Virus record (IMG/VR): IMGVR_UViG_3300021356_000012 | Location: 1 to 64,000 of that record | DNA length: 64,000 nucleotides | Reading direction: 5' to 3' (one strand) | Source of the DNA: a virus | Shown: piece after piece, positions 52,911 through 60,107 of the stretch | Numbering within the stretch: the first letter of the stretch is position 1 | Layout of the letters: every line of letters begins with the position of its first letter | Position numbers and translations under genes: made by a program | The notes under the pieces: generated by a model | Seen by the model: the letters and a program-made list of their open reading frames with translations, nothing else | Told to the model about the DNA's origin: nothing | Databases searched by the model: none

Positions 52911-53165
52911 GTGAAACTAGATAAAGGTATTGCGAAAGAAACCTCAATACATGTGTTGATGGGGACAGTGATTAACTATCCCCTGAACATAGTTTTCCTA
53001 TATGTGATTATCGACATGTGGAATATCACCGACCCATTCTGGATATCAAATATTGTCACGCTTGGGTTTTCTATAGTCGCCTTCACTCGAATATACATAG
53101 TAAGGTCTATTGTAGAAAAAAGGAAATTACGCTCGAGTAGCTCAGCTGGCAGAGCATCGCATTAG
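52911..53165 (+). CDS. Small membrane protein whose 3' end overlaps the tRNA gene
   Basis: This 84-residue protein starts at a GTG. Two hydrophobic segments (about residues 15-37 and 43-64) should span the membrane, and TRIYIVRSIVEKRK follows. I recall a small two-helix protein of this type in cyanophages. From codon 74 to the stop the frame reads into the tRNA-Thr gene (RSSSSAGRASH), and the TAG stop at 53163-53165 is made of tRNA positions 33-35. The natural C-terminus was probably near RKL. No function is known. Confidence 0.6.
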   Translation: MKLDKGIAKETSIHVLMGTVINYPLNIVFLYVIIDMWNITDPFWISNIVTLGFSIVAFTRIYIVRSIVEKRKLRSSSSAGRASH

Positions 53166-53206
53166 TAATGCGAAGGTCGTCGGTTCGACCCCGACCTCGA
53201 GCTCCA
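53131..53206 (+). tRNA. tRNA-Thr, anticodon AGT
   Basis: The 76-base gene folds cleanly. The acceptor GCTCGAG/CTCGAGC has 7 pairs, the D stem is GCTC/GAGC, the anticodon stem TCGCA/TGCGA surrounds loop TTAGTAA, and the T stem is GTCGG/CCGAC with loop TTCGACC. CCA is encoded at 53204-53206. The anticodon is A34-G35-T36, so the codon is ACU. A34 in a threonine tRNA is unusual in bacteria, where G, U or C is normal. Thr codons in the fibre genes here are dominated by ACT. The gene overlaps the small membrane gene, and the AOX gene starts 7 bases behind it. Confidence 0.93.
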
Positions 53207-53213
53207 TTCACGC

Positions 53214-53795
53214 ATGACTAATAAACTATCAGATTGGTTCGCAAAGTCGATGACCGCGTTCTTTCGATTTTTCGCAGATACTTTTTTTCGTAAACGCTAC
53301 GGTCACCGTGCACTTGTTTTAGAAACAGTTGCAGGGGTCCCAGGCATGATTGGTGGGATGTTGACCCACCTAAAGAGCTTGCGTCGGTTACAACGTGGTA
53401 ACGGACACAAGATACACGAGTTACTTGCGGAGGCGGAGAACGAGCGTAAACACTTGATGTTCTTTATGGAGGTGGTACACCCATCGGTCCTAGAGAGATT
53501 CATCATCATTGTTGCGCAGGCTGTTTTCTGGCACTACTATCTCGTTCTCTACGTTCTCTTTCCGAAGACTGCACACCGTATGGTGGGTTACTTTGAAGAG
53601 GAAGCAGTACGAAGTTATGACGCGTACTTGGTGGAGATTGAGGAGGGTCGTATCGAAGACGTTCCCGCACCCGAGATTGCAATAGAATATTATGGATTAC
53701 TTGAGGACGCTAAACTGTCCGACATGATTAGATACGTTCGACGTGACGAAGAACACCACGCAAAGGTCAATCACGCCTACGCGGACGAAAATTAA
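53214..53795 (+). CDS. aox: Alternative oxidase (ubiquinol oxidase, AOX)
   Basis: This 193-residue protein has the full set of AOX di-iron ligands. These are E37 (VLETVAGVPGM), E77 and H80 (EAENERKHL), E129 (FEEEA), and E179 and H182 (RRDEEHH). The segments PAPEIAIEYY and KVNHAYAD also match ubiquinol AOX rather than the plastid PTOX type. AOX oxidises ubiquinol and reduces oxygen to water without pumping protons, at the inner membrane face. The short N-terminus and missing targeting sequence fit a bacterial or phage form. It lies just behind the tRNA with no clear ribosome site, so it may be expressed from a processed transcript. It is likely an auxiliary metabolic gene. Confidence 0.92.
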   Translation: MTNKLSDWFAKSMTAFFRFFADTFFRKRYGHRALVLETVAGVPGMIGGMLTHLKSLRRLQRGNGHKIHELLAEAENERKHLMFFMEVVHPSVLERFIIIVAQAVFWHYYLVLYVLFPKTAHRMVGYFEEEAVRSYDAYLVEIEEGRIEDVPAPEIAIEYYGLLEDAKLSDMIRYVRRDEEHHAKVNHAYADEN

Positions 53796-53837
53796 TCACT
53801 GCCAGTGTTGCCCCCCGCACGGGGGGTCATCGTTTCG

Positions 53838-53859
53838 ACCGATACTGTTTATCGGTTTT
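53838..53859 (+). terminator. Intrinsic terminator after AOX
   Basis: ACCGATA (53838-53844) pairs with TATCGGT (53850-53856) around 5 bases, followed by TTT. A separate CCCCCC/GGGGGG hairpin with loop GCAC lies just upstream at 53811-53826 and may add to it. Confidence 0.75.
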
Positions 53860-53897
53860 AACGATTGATTTTTCAATACCAATCGCCATAAATACTC

Positions 53898-53927
53898 TTT
53901 ACAAATCATATGTACCTCGTGTATAAT
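53898..53927 (+). promoter_or_regulatory. Host sigma70-type promoter before gp44
   Basis: TTTACA (53898-53903) and TATAAT (53922-53927) are separated by 18 bases. The gp44 ATG is at 53954 with TTGGAGG just upstream. Confidence 0.8.
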
Positions 53928-53953
53928 ACGTACATTATATTATTGGAGGTTGT

Positions 53954-54898
53954 ATGAGTAAAGAGTTTTTGTGGGTTGAGAAGTATCGTCCTAAGACCGT
54001 CGCGGAGACTATCCTACCGGACGAACTAAAGAATACATTTCAGACCATTGTAAACGGTGGTGAAATTCCCAACATGATGTTTACGGGTACTGCAGGTACA
54101 GGTAAGACCACTGTGGCCCGTGCGATTTGTGAAGAGTTGGAACTTGACTACATCGTTATCAACGGTTCTGAAGAGGGTAACATTGATACCCTAAGAGGTA
54201 AGATAAAACAGTTTGCGTCGTCTGTCTCACTGTCCGGTGGGTATAAGGTGGTTATATTAGACGAGGCCGATTACCTCAACCCACAATCTACACAGCCGGC
54301 GTTGCGAGGATTTATTGAAGAGTTCTCTAAGAACTGTCGATTCATCATGACATGCAACTTCGAGAACCGCATCATTGACCCGTTGCACTCTCGATGTTCG
54401 AAGTACCAATTCAACTTTGACAAGAAAACTATGGCCGCACTGTGTGGTCAATTCATGGGTCGGTTGCGTATAATACTAGACACTGAGGGTGTCGCGTACG
54501 AGAACGATACTGTGGCTCAGATCATTATGCGTCATGCGCCAGACTGGCGACGTGTACTGAACGAGTGTCAGAAGGGTTCTATCTCAGGTACTCTGAATAA
54601 TCCAGTAGGATTAGATAGTGACGTATCCGACCCGTATACGGTATTATTTAACGCAATTCGCGAGAAGAACTTCAAACGAATGCGCACTTGGGTTGTAAAT
54701 AATATAGATATAGAACCTGTTGCGATCTTTCGTGGTATCTATGACAGAATGTACGAGTTTGTCTCACCGTCTAGCATCCCGCAGTTAGTATTAATACTAG
54801 GTGACTACCAGTATAAAAATGCGTTCGTGCAAGATCACGAACTAAACTTGGTTGCCTGTCTCACGGAAGTGATGGCAAACGTTGAGATCAAAGAATGA
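53954..54898 (+). CDS. gp44: Clamp loader large subunit gp44
   Basis: This 314-residue AAA+ ATPase has Walker A GTAGTGKT at residues 45-52, a DEAD Walker B at 103-106 and the SRC trans-arginine motif at 146-148 (HSRCSKYQF). It matches T4 gp44 (319 residues). With gp62 it opens and loads the gp45 clamp at primer ends. In T4 the gp62 gene follows directly; here a sulfotransferase gene lies between the two, starting 4 bases inside the gp44 end (ATGA). Confidence 0.95.
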   Translation: MSKEFLWVEKYRPKTVAETILPDELKNTFQTIVNGGEIPNMMFTGTAGTGKTTVARAICEELELDYIVINGSEEGNIDTLRGKIKQFASSVSLSGGYKVVILDEADYLNPQSTQPALRGFIEEFSKNCRFIMTCNFENRIIDPLHSRCSKYQFNFDKKTMAALCGQFMGRLRIILDTEGVAYENDTVAQIIMRHAPDWRRVLNECQKGSISGTLNNPVGLDSDVSDPYTVLFNAIREKNFKRMRTWVVNNIDIEPVAIFRGIYDRMYEFVSPSSIPQLVLILGDYQYKNAFVQDHELNLVACLTEVMANVEIKE

Positions 54899-55548
54899 GC
54901 ACAAAAGCCTATGAGATGACTCCGGCCGACAATGTATTATACTTCCCTAACAACATCGACGTTAGGATGTGTCCAAAGAACGGAATGTCAACTCTTAAAG
55001 AACTCCATAGGCTACAACGCGGAGTTGGAGAATACATCGGTCGTATTGACCGATTAAATAAAGTAAGAAAGGAAGGTGACCAGTTTGATATTCCCTTCCG
55101 TAAAGGTAGCTACAGGATTGCAGTAAGACGTGACCCCGTAGACCGTTTTAAATCCGCGTGTGAGTACATTGTTGCGAACCACGCAAGTTATATCAGAGAA
55201 GGTCGTGCCGAGGAACTACCGTCATTAGACGCGGAGCTAGACATGGTTCTGGACAAGATAGAAGACGGCACCACAAAAAACAATCACTTTTATACTCAGT
55301 CGTGGTATCTGGGTAAACCAAGTGATTATGATATGGTTGTTCATATTGACGAACTGACCCAACTTATGGTATTCTTAAACGAAGCTGCAGAACTTAACTT
55401 GTCTCCAGACCAGTTAAATATATGGGACAACAAGACCACATTGAAAATGTACGGTGATTCGGTGACTATCATGCAGAGACGCCGCATCAAGAAACTGTAC
55501 CGACGTGACTATGAAAATGGGTGGTGTAAAATTGAAGACCGAATCTAA
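54895..55548 (+). CDS. Sulfotransferase-like protein inserted between gp44 and gp62
   Basis: This 217-residue protein has a sulfotransferase pattern. A 5' phosphosulfate loop CPKNGMSTLK starts at residue 26, and a 3' phosphate-binding segment VRRDPVDRFKSACEY lies near residue 77. Further on come QSWYLGKPSDYDMVVHIDE, split as QSWYLGKPSDYD and MVVHIDE, and RIKKLYRRDYENGW near the C-terminus. It would move sulfate from PAPS to an unknown acceptor, perhaps a glycan. The gene overlaps gp44 by 4 bases and gp62 by 44. The classic T4 pair is thus interrupted. Sulfotransferases are known from cyanophages. Confidence 0.7.
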   Translation: MSTKAYEMTPADNVLYFPNNIDVRMCPKNGMSTLKELHRLQRGVGEYIGRIDRLNKVRKEGDQFDIPFRKGSYRIAVRRDPVDRFKSACEYIVANHASYIREGRAEELPSLDAELDMVLDKIEDGTTKNNHFYTQSWYLGKPSDYDMVVHIDELTQLMVFLNEAAELNLSPDQLNIWDNKTTLKMYGDSVTIMQRRRIKKLYRRDYENGWCKIEDRI

Positions 55549-55930
55549 AGTAAGTCCCTTTGACTTTCTTAAAAGTATCAACGATACTAAAGTAAATTTA
55601 ATAGACCAAGATGAGACGAACACTAAGTACTATAATAGCTACATCGTGAATCGTTCCTTATCTTATTTTCCGGACACTGTGGCCATTGCAAATGAAATGA
55701 ACAGGTTGCATCATCTGGATGAGAAACTTCAGAACGATTTTCTTATAAATATCATTAGAAAGAGAAAACGATTTTCGAAATGGGATAAGTCTACTGATTC
55801 AGAGTCTCTTGGCGCAATTAAAGAATATTATGGCTATAGTAACGACAAGGCGCGTCATGCACTTGCAATCTTGACCCAAGACGAAATAACAACTATAAAA
55901 AAGAAGGTATCAAAGGGTGGAAGAGAATAA
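55505..55930 (+). CDS. gp62: Clamp loader small subunit gp62
   Basis: The assigned start GTG 55505 overlaps the sulfotransferase end; ATGs at 55511 and 55517 are alternatives. The ~140-residue protein has FDFLKSINDTKVNLIDQDE, SYIVNRSLSYFPDTVAIANEMNR (split as SYIVNRSLSYF and DTVAIANEMNR) and FLINIIRKRKRFSKWDKS. This is the gp62 pattern; T4 gp62 is longer (187 residues). It joins the gp44 tetramer. It overlaps regA, so the block is coupled. Confidence 0.82.
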   Translation: MTMKMGGVKLKTESKVSPFDFLKSINDTKVNLIDQDETNTKYYNSYIVNRSLSYFPDTVAIANEMNRLHHLDEKLQNDFLINIIRKRKRFSKWDKSTDSESLGAIKEYYGYSNDKARHALAILTQDEITTIKKKVSKGGRE

Positions 55931-56327
55931 TCTAGTCCAATGGAATCCGGAAATGATGTTGGAGATATCATTAGCGGAACCGGACGATTTTTTAAAGGTA
56001 AGAGAAACTCTTACTCGAATAGGTGTGGCCTCCCGACGCGATAACACCCTATTTCAATCATGCCATATCTTGCACAAGCAGGGTAGGTATTTTATCGTCC
56101 ACTTTAAAGAACTATTCCTACTTGATGGGAAGAAGTCTAACTTAGAAGTGAGCGATGTCGAGCGTCGTAATACAATCGCAACCCTACTTCAGGATTGGGG
56201 GTTGGTTACTATTCTTAACAAAGAGGTTGCAAAAAACTGCGCACCTATGCGTCAAATCAAAATTATCGCATATCGTGACAAACCAAACTGGACATTGCAG
56301 CCTAAGTACAACATCGGTAACAGTTAA
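55917..56327 (+). CDS. regA: Translational repressor RegA
   Basis: The C-terminal ~120 residues match T4 RegA closely. MLEISLAEPDDFLKVRETLTRIG matches the T4 N-terminus when read as MLEISLAEPDDF and LKVRETLTRIG, and is followed by QSCHILHKQGRYFIVHFKELF and a WTLQPKYNIGN end. The given GTG start adds ~12 residues; the ATG at 55953 or 55956 would give the T4 length. RegA binds early mRNAs at their start sites and blocks translation, including its own in T4. It overlaps gp62 by 14 bases. Confidence 0.93.
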   Translation: MEENNLVQWNPEMMLEISLAEPDDFLKVRETLTRIGVASRRDNTLFQSCHILHKQGRYFIVHFKELFLLDGKKSNLEVSDVERRNTIATLLQDWGLVTILNKEVAKNCAPMRQIKIIAYRDKPNWTLQPKYNIGNS

Positions 56328-56330
56328 TTT

Positions 56331-56870
56331 ATGACAGATTATTATGGTATCTTTGAAGACCGTGATGACTACATCAAAGACAAGGTTCCATTCGTAGGTC
56401 GTCTACCTTTCAACATGCAAGAGACCTATGGATGGAACGAGTTCATGGAAATGATGGACTCTCATCCAGATGAGTTGTATGACCGCAACTCAGACAAAAT
56501 GCGCATCGGCCTCAACTCTTTCCACTCTCGCGGTAGTGCGCCGGAGTTTGCAAAGAACATCTACGAGGAGATGCAAGACGTATTCGCTCTTCACGCCAAC
56601 AAGATCACTAACATTGCGTTTAGTGGGTTCGGTCGTGAGAGCGGATCTTACCCGTGGCACAAGGATTCGATGGACGTATTCTTGGTTCAAGTTATTTCAA
56701 CTGTCGGTCTCAAGGTAGAGGGCATCAATAACGAGGAACCATTCGACTTCGAGCCTGGGATGTACGTATACTTGCCACGTGGGACACACCACCAAGTATT
56801 TCCAAAAATCTCAAGGGTCTCATTCTCTTTCGGTGTGGAGGGCGGCCCTGACCCATCGCAGTACTACTAA
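56331..56870 (+). CDS. JmjC/cupin-like Fe(II) oxygenase
   Basis: This 179-residue protein ends in a cupin-like part. PWHKD carries H110 and D112, and GTHHQV carries H153/H154, followed by ISRVSFSFG. The intervening EPGMYVYLPRG is a typical cupin turn. These are the HxD...H iron ligands of JmjC-type or related 2-oxoglutarate oxygenases. The N-terminal ~95 residues (VPFVGRLPFNMQETYG, LNSFHSRG) are not recognised. The substrate is unknown. It lies three bases after regA in the same direction, inside the replication block. Confidence 0.65.
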   Translation: MTDYYGIFEDRDDYIKDKVPFVGRLPFNMQETYGWNEFMEMMDSHPDELYDRNSDKMRIGLNSFHSRGSAPEFAKNIYEEMQDVFALHANKITNIAFSGFGRESGSYPWHKDSMDVFLVQVISTVGLKVEGINNEEPFDFEPGMYVYLPRGTHHQVFPKISRVSFSFGVEGGPDPSQYY

Positions 56871-56879
56871 GGACGAATC

Positions 56880-57143
56880 ATGACTGATAAAGAGAATAAG
56901 GTAGTTTCATTATCGAAAGTCTTGAAGAATAAGAAAGATAAAGAACGCGAACTTAGCATGTATAAAAACCATCTCGCAATGATATATGACCGCATGGCTT
57001 TTTTAGAGATGGACAGGAAGGTGACAGAAGAAATCATCGAGATGATTGAGAACGACAGTATAGTCGTTATTGATGATTCAGTACCATTAGTCGGCGTTCA
57101 TGACGACGACTATCCAGACTTTGATGGCGATGATTCTGCATAA
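56880..57143 (+). CDS. Small charged protein, unknown
   Basis: This 87-residue protein has a Lys/Glu-rich N-terminal half (LSKVLKNKKDKERELSMYK, split as LSKVLKNKKDKE and ELSMYK), a helix ending in EEIIEMIEND, and an acidic tail (DDDYPDFDGDD). Short genes of this type next to regA and hsp20 are known from marine T4-like phages. No function can be assigned. An AAGGACGA site lies in front of the ATG. Confidence 0.5.
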   Translation: MTDKENKVVSLSKVLKNKKDKERELSMYKNHLAMIYDRMAFLEMDRKVTEEIIEMIENDSIVVIDDSVPLVGVHDDDYPDFDGDDSA

Positions 57144-57269
57144 CCCATAGAGGGTATGTAACTTTTTCGCACAAAGTGTTACTGAACTACACGTTCGGTA
57201 TATATAGTATCGACATGCCAAATAGTTGGGTGTCGAATCATAACTTGCTTAAATTTAAGGAGTCAAAAC

Positions 57270-57725
57270 ATGACATTAACAGCAAAACAACTGTTCCCAC
57301 GTTCAGCATTCGTCGGATTCGATAGTATGATCGACGAATTGGATAGAGTCGCTAGACACTCGGGTGATACGTTCCCCCCGCATAATATTTTAAAGACGGG
57401 AGAGGATCAATACCTAATCGAGTTAGCAGTCGCAGGTTTCTCTGAAGACGAGCTCGAGATCGAAGTAAAGAACCGTACACTTACCATTCGAGGGTCTGTC
57501 AACGACACGAGAGAGTATATCCATAAAGGCATTTCGACGAAGAGATTTGAACGCCAGTTCCGTCTGTCGGAGTATGTTGAAGTAATGGGAGCTGATTTCA
57601 GGAACGGATTACTAGCCATTTCATTGGAAGTAATAATCCCTGAAAGTCAGAAGCCTCGTAAAATAACGATCAATCGATTATACGAGGAGAGCAATAATGG
57701 AGAGGAGAAGGTATCCCAAGAGTAA
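57270..57725 (+). CDS. Small heat shock protein Hsp20
   Basis: This 151-residue protein has an alpha-crystallin domain at about residues 38-138: LKTGEDQYLIELAVAGFSEDELEIEV (split as LKTGEDQYLIELAV and FSEDELEIEV), NRTLTIRG, and FERQFRLSEYVE followed by a NGLLAISL strand. It would prevent aggregation of unfolded proteins during infection, perhaps of gp23 or fibre subunits. Hsp20 genes are common in marine T4-like phages. AAGGAG precedes the ATG. The 3' end overlaps a 35-codon membrane peptide gene. Confidence 0.9.
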   Translation: MTLTAKQLFPRSAFVGFDSMIDELDRVARHSGDTFPPHNILKTGEDQYLIELAVAGFSEDELEIEVKNRTLTIRGSVNDTREYIHKGISTKRFERQFRLSEYVEVMGADFRNGLLAISLEVIIPESQKPRKITINRLYEESNNGEEKVSQE

Positions 57726-57804
57726 ACTTGAAGATATGGGATTCTTCGTCGCAGCGTTTGTCAGTATGACTACCGTTGCGTACTGTCTAGCCCAGCTAGT
57801 CTAA
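57697..57804 (+). CDS. 35-residue single-span membrane peptide
   Basis: The ATG at 57697 has a GAGGAG-type site 8 bases upstream. The frame runs to a TAA at 57802-57804 and overlaps the Hsp20 end by 29 bases. The first ~13 residues are basic (MERRRYPKSK) and the rest is a single hydrophobic segment (FFVAAFVSMTTVAYCLAQLV). Tiny peptides of this kind after hsp20 are known from marine T4-like phages. The role is unknown. A terminator follows at 57811. Confidence 0.55.
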   Translation: MERRRYPKSKLEDMGFFVAAFVSMTTVAYCLAQLV

Positions 57805-57810
57805 ATAAAG

Positions 57811-57832
57811 AGGGGACGTAAGTCCCCTTTTT
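57811..57832 (+). terminator. Intrinsic terminator
   Basis: AGGGGAC (57811-57817) pairs with GTCCCCT (57822-57828) around GTAA, followed by TTTT to 57832. It ends the Hsp20 unit. Confidence 0.85.
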
Positions 57833-57845
57833 CATTGGTGTTGAA

Positions 57846-58571
57846 ATGAATCTAATCTATCAGTATTGGGACGGAGATATTACTCCTGAAGTTTCTGCAG
57901 GGATTGATGCAATGGCCGCGTATGCCCGACGCATTGGTGTAGAGTACAGATTCGAACAAAACACAAATTATCTCGAAACGAGGAATTATACTACCAAAGG
58001 TCATGACCATTTCTTTGGTGCACTCAAACCGTTACTTGAGTACGAGTTCGACGATTATGATACGATTATGTTCGCGGATGTTGATATTTTCCCTATCACC
58101 GATGACAACATATTCGATACCTTCGCAGGAGAGGTTGGGATGGTTCCCGAGCTGTTCTTAGATGCGATGCGTCCCATCACTCGTGAGCGATTCGAACACT
58201 GGAGAACCTTCCACCAATATATTCGCGAGAACCTTAACGCAGGCGTTTGTTTGTATTCAAAAGAACTAAGACGCAAGGCGCGTGATTGGTATAACCTTCC
58301 TGAGTATATTAACCACATGCGAACCATAAAGGTCAATGAATACTTCTTGACTGACCAACCGTTCCTACAACAACTTTTTTATGGGAACAATGCGAACATA
58401 CAACTATTGAGTCAAGAATGGAACTCACATGTATTCGATGAATACTGGGAGGAGTATGGGTCGTGGCGAGTAAAGAGACATGACTATAGAACACCAGATA
58501 CTAAGTTTATACACTGCCGTTTAGAACACGGTGCACTTAAAGAGTTTATCAATGAATTACGATATCAATAA
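57846..58571 (+). CDS. GT8-like glycosyltransferase
   Basis: This 241-residue protein has a GT-A pattern: an N-terminal LIYQYWDGD, then TIMFADVDIFPI with D78-V-D80 as the DxD motif, NLNAGVCLYSKELRRK near residue 132, TDQPFLQQLFYG, and a C-terminal FIHCRL with a His. These are features of GT8-type retaining transferases. It overlaps the PhyH gene by 20 bases, so the two are coupled and may act on the same product. The sugar and acceptor are unknown. Confidence 0.65.
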   Translation: MNLIYQYWDGDITPEVSAGIDAMAAYARRIGVEYRFEQNTNYLETRNYTTKGHDHFFGALKPLLEYEFDDYDTIMFADVDIFPITDDNIFDTFAGEVGMVPELFLDAMRPITRERFEHWRTFHQYIRENLNAGVCLYSKELRRKARDWYNLPEYINHMRTIKVNEYFLTDQPFLQQLFYGNNANIQLLSQEWNSHVFDEYWEEYGSWRVKRHDYRTPDTKFIHCRLEHGALKEFINELRYQ

Positions 58572-59253
58572 ATTTGATGAACTTGGTTATGTTATAGTGA
58601 AAGATTTTATGGGTGTCGAAGAACACCAAGAAATTCACATGGAGTGTCTACGACTGACCGAAGTGGGTATGGGACGAACACAGAACGGAGATAGTTGGGT
58701 CATGACTGCACCCAATAATCCGTGCAAGTTAGATGGTGCCATGATGCGTTCTGGAGTATTCCGTAGACTTGGTCGTCATAGAAACCTAGTGCCTATCGCA
58801 AAGACGTTATTAAAACATGATAGGATAGATACCTACATATCTAAGTTCTTTCCTATGCCACCTAAAGATGGCTTCTCTGTAGACTTTCACCAAGACAACC
58901 ATTACATTAATGGAGACCCCAACTGTATAGTCAGTTGCGATTTCTTTGTACACGGAGCAACCAAGGAGAGGGGGTGTCTTCGACTTATCCCTGGCTCGCA
59001 CCATGAGATGAGGTCTCATACAAAGTCGTCGCACGGGGTGTTTAATTGGATGTATGTAGGCGAATCACCAGACATAATAGATATTGACATCAACGAACCT
59101 TTTGTGATATTCTTTCATCCAAATCTAGTTCATGGGTGTTATCGCAATACAAGTATATCGTATCGTCCAAGTATCGCGTGGGAATATATACACAGGGACC
59201 ATATTCCACCAACGCACAACGGGCATCAATCACAAGATAGAATAATGGTATGA
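58552..59253 (+). CDS. Phytanoyl-CoA dioxygenase (PhyH)-like oxygenase
   Basis: I use ATG 58552; a GTG at 58531 is in frame. In the 233-residue product the metal ligands are H113 and D115 (VDFHQDNHY), and H194 (NLVHGCYRN). R205 (SYRPS) would bind 2-oxoglutarate. GCLRLIPGSHHEM is the usual PhyH strand. The family hydroxylates a range of small molecules and sugars, so the name does not give the substrate. The gene overlaps the glycosyltransferase by 20 bases and the next gene by 4, which suggests one pathway for a modified sugar or glycan. Confidence 0.75.
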   Translation: MNYDINKFDELGYVIVKDFMGVEEHQEIHMECLRLTEVGMGRTQNGDSWVMTAPNNPCKLDGAMMRSGVFRRLGRHRNLVPIAKTLLKHDRIDTYISKFFPMPPKDGFSVDFHQDNHYINGDPNCIVSCDFFVHGATKERGCLRLIPGSHHEMRSHTKSSHGVFNWMYVGESPDIIDIDINEPFVIFFHPNLVHGCYRNTSISYRPSIAWEYIHRDHIPPTHNGHQSQDRIMV

Positions 59254-60044
59254 AGGTAAAACAAATTGTAATGAAAGGTGACGCGAGGTCGGAAGAATAT
59301 GCCGCAATCTCTCGTGAGTCTTTTGCTCCCGCAATACGTGATGGTTACATCGAATCGATTGAGACCTTCGACGCCATAACTCCGGACAGTCCAGACTTTG
59401 CCGAACATTGTGCGAAGTATAACTGGGCACCTAGTCTCATGTCATTAGACACTTCGTCTGGTAAGAACAAGGACGACCATTCACCAACAGAGAAAGCTGG
59501 GATGTGTTCTCATTGGGAGTTGATGCGTCAACAGGGTGAACAGGATGAGATGTTCTGGATTATTGAACATGACACGTTCTTACTACCAGAACGTTACGGT
59601 GTCTTTAAGGCACTTGTCTCTATGGCACCAAATATGTTATACTCCAATATTGGTCTATTCATGGGCATGTACTCTATGGACCAACGCGCGGCGCACTGGA
59701 TGTACCATATACTAACCAACAAACGCTTCCCTATCAACTGTGGGCCATACTGCACACTACAGAGACTGTATCGTACTTTCACGACCGACTATCTTCACCA
59801 TAATGATTACTTTGGTTTGAACAACACTGCGATTTTCCCGTGGCACAACTGTGACACTTTAACGGTCTGTCGTCACATCGGGACTCCGTTTAACGGAATG
59901 GACCAGTTGAAGCGAGGTATCCCAACACCGACGACTCAGGTGATTTCAAAACGTCTATGTGTTACTCAGGACCATCACGGGTATAATGACAGGCATATTG
60001 AAGAGCCGTGGACTCGTCATCACTTTTTTCACGTAATCGACTAA
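59250..60044 (+). CDS. GT25-like glycosyltransferase or related protein
   Basis: This 264-residue protein shows HWELMRQ near residue 88 and FWIIEHDTFLL with E106-H107-D108, the pattern of the LPS-type GT25 family. A Trp/His-rich end (WTRHHFFHVID) closes it. I recall similar proteins of unknown role in cyanophages. It overlaps the PhyH gene by 4 bases, so it is third in a GT-PhyH-GT cassette. The assignment to a family is tentative. Confidence 0.5.
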   Translation: MKVKQIVMKGDARSEEYAAISRESFAPAIRDGYIESIETFDAITPDSPDFAEHCAKYNWAPSLMSLDTSSGKNKDDHSPTEKAGMCSHWELMRQQGEQDEMFWIIEHDTFLLPERYGVFKALVSMAPNMLYSNIGLFMGMYSMDQRAAHWMYHILTNKRFPINCGPYCTLQRLYRTFTTDYLHHNDYFGLNNTAIFPWHNCDTLTVCRHIGTPFNGMDQLKRGIPTPTTQVISKRLCVTQDHHGYNDRHIEEPWTRHHFFHVID

Positions 60045-60051
60045 AAAACAT

Positions 60052-60080
60052 TTGACAACCTTAGCCCAGTGCTATATAAT
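60052..60080 (+). promoter_or_regulatory. Host sigma70-type promoter before the DNA methyltransferase
   Basis: TTGACA (60052-60057) and TATAAT (60075-60080) are separated by 17 bases, a perfect consensus. The methyltransferase ATG is at 60108. Confidence 0.85.
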
Positions 60081-60107
60081 ATGCACTGTAACTATTAAAG
60101 GTATCAA

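Noticed and set aside
53214-53795. Plastoquinol terminal oxidase (PTOX) and a cyanobacterial host
   Set aside because: The sequence around the ligands is of the ubiquinol AOX type, and no photosynthesis gene is present in the window.
55744-55751. TATAAATA inside gp62
   Set aside because: It matches the late box but lies within a replication gene, with no late-type gene behind it. An AT-rich chance match is more likely.
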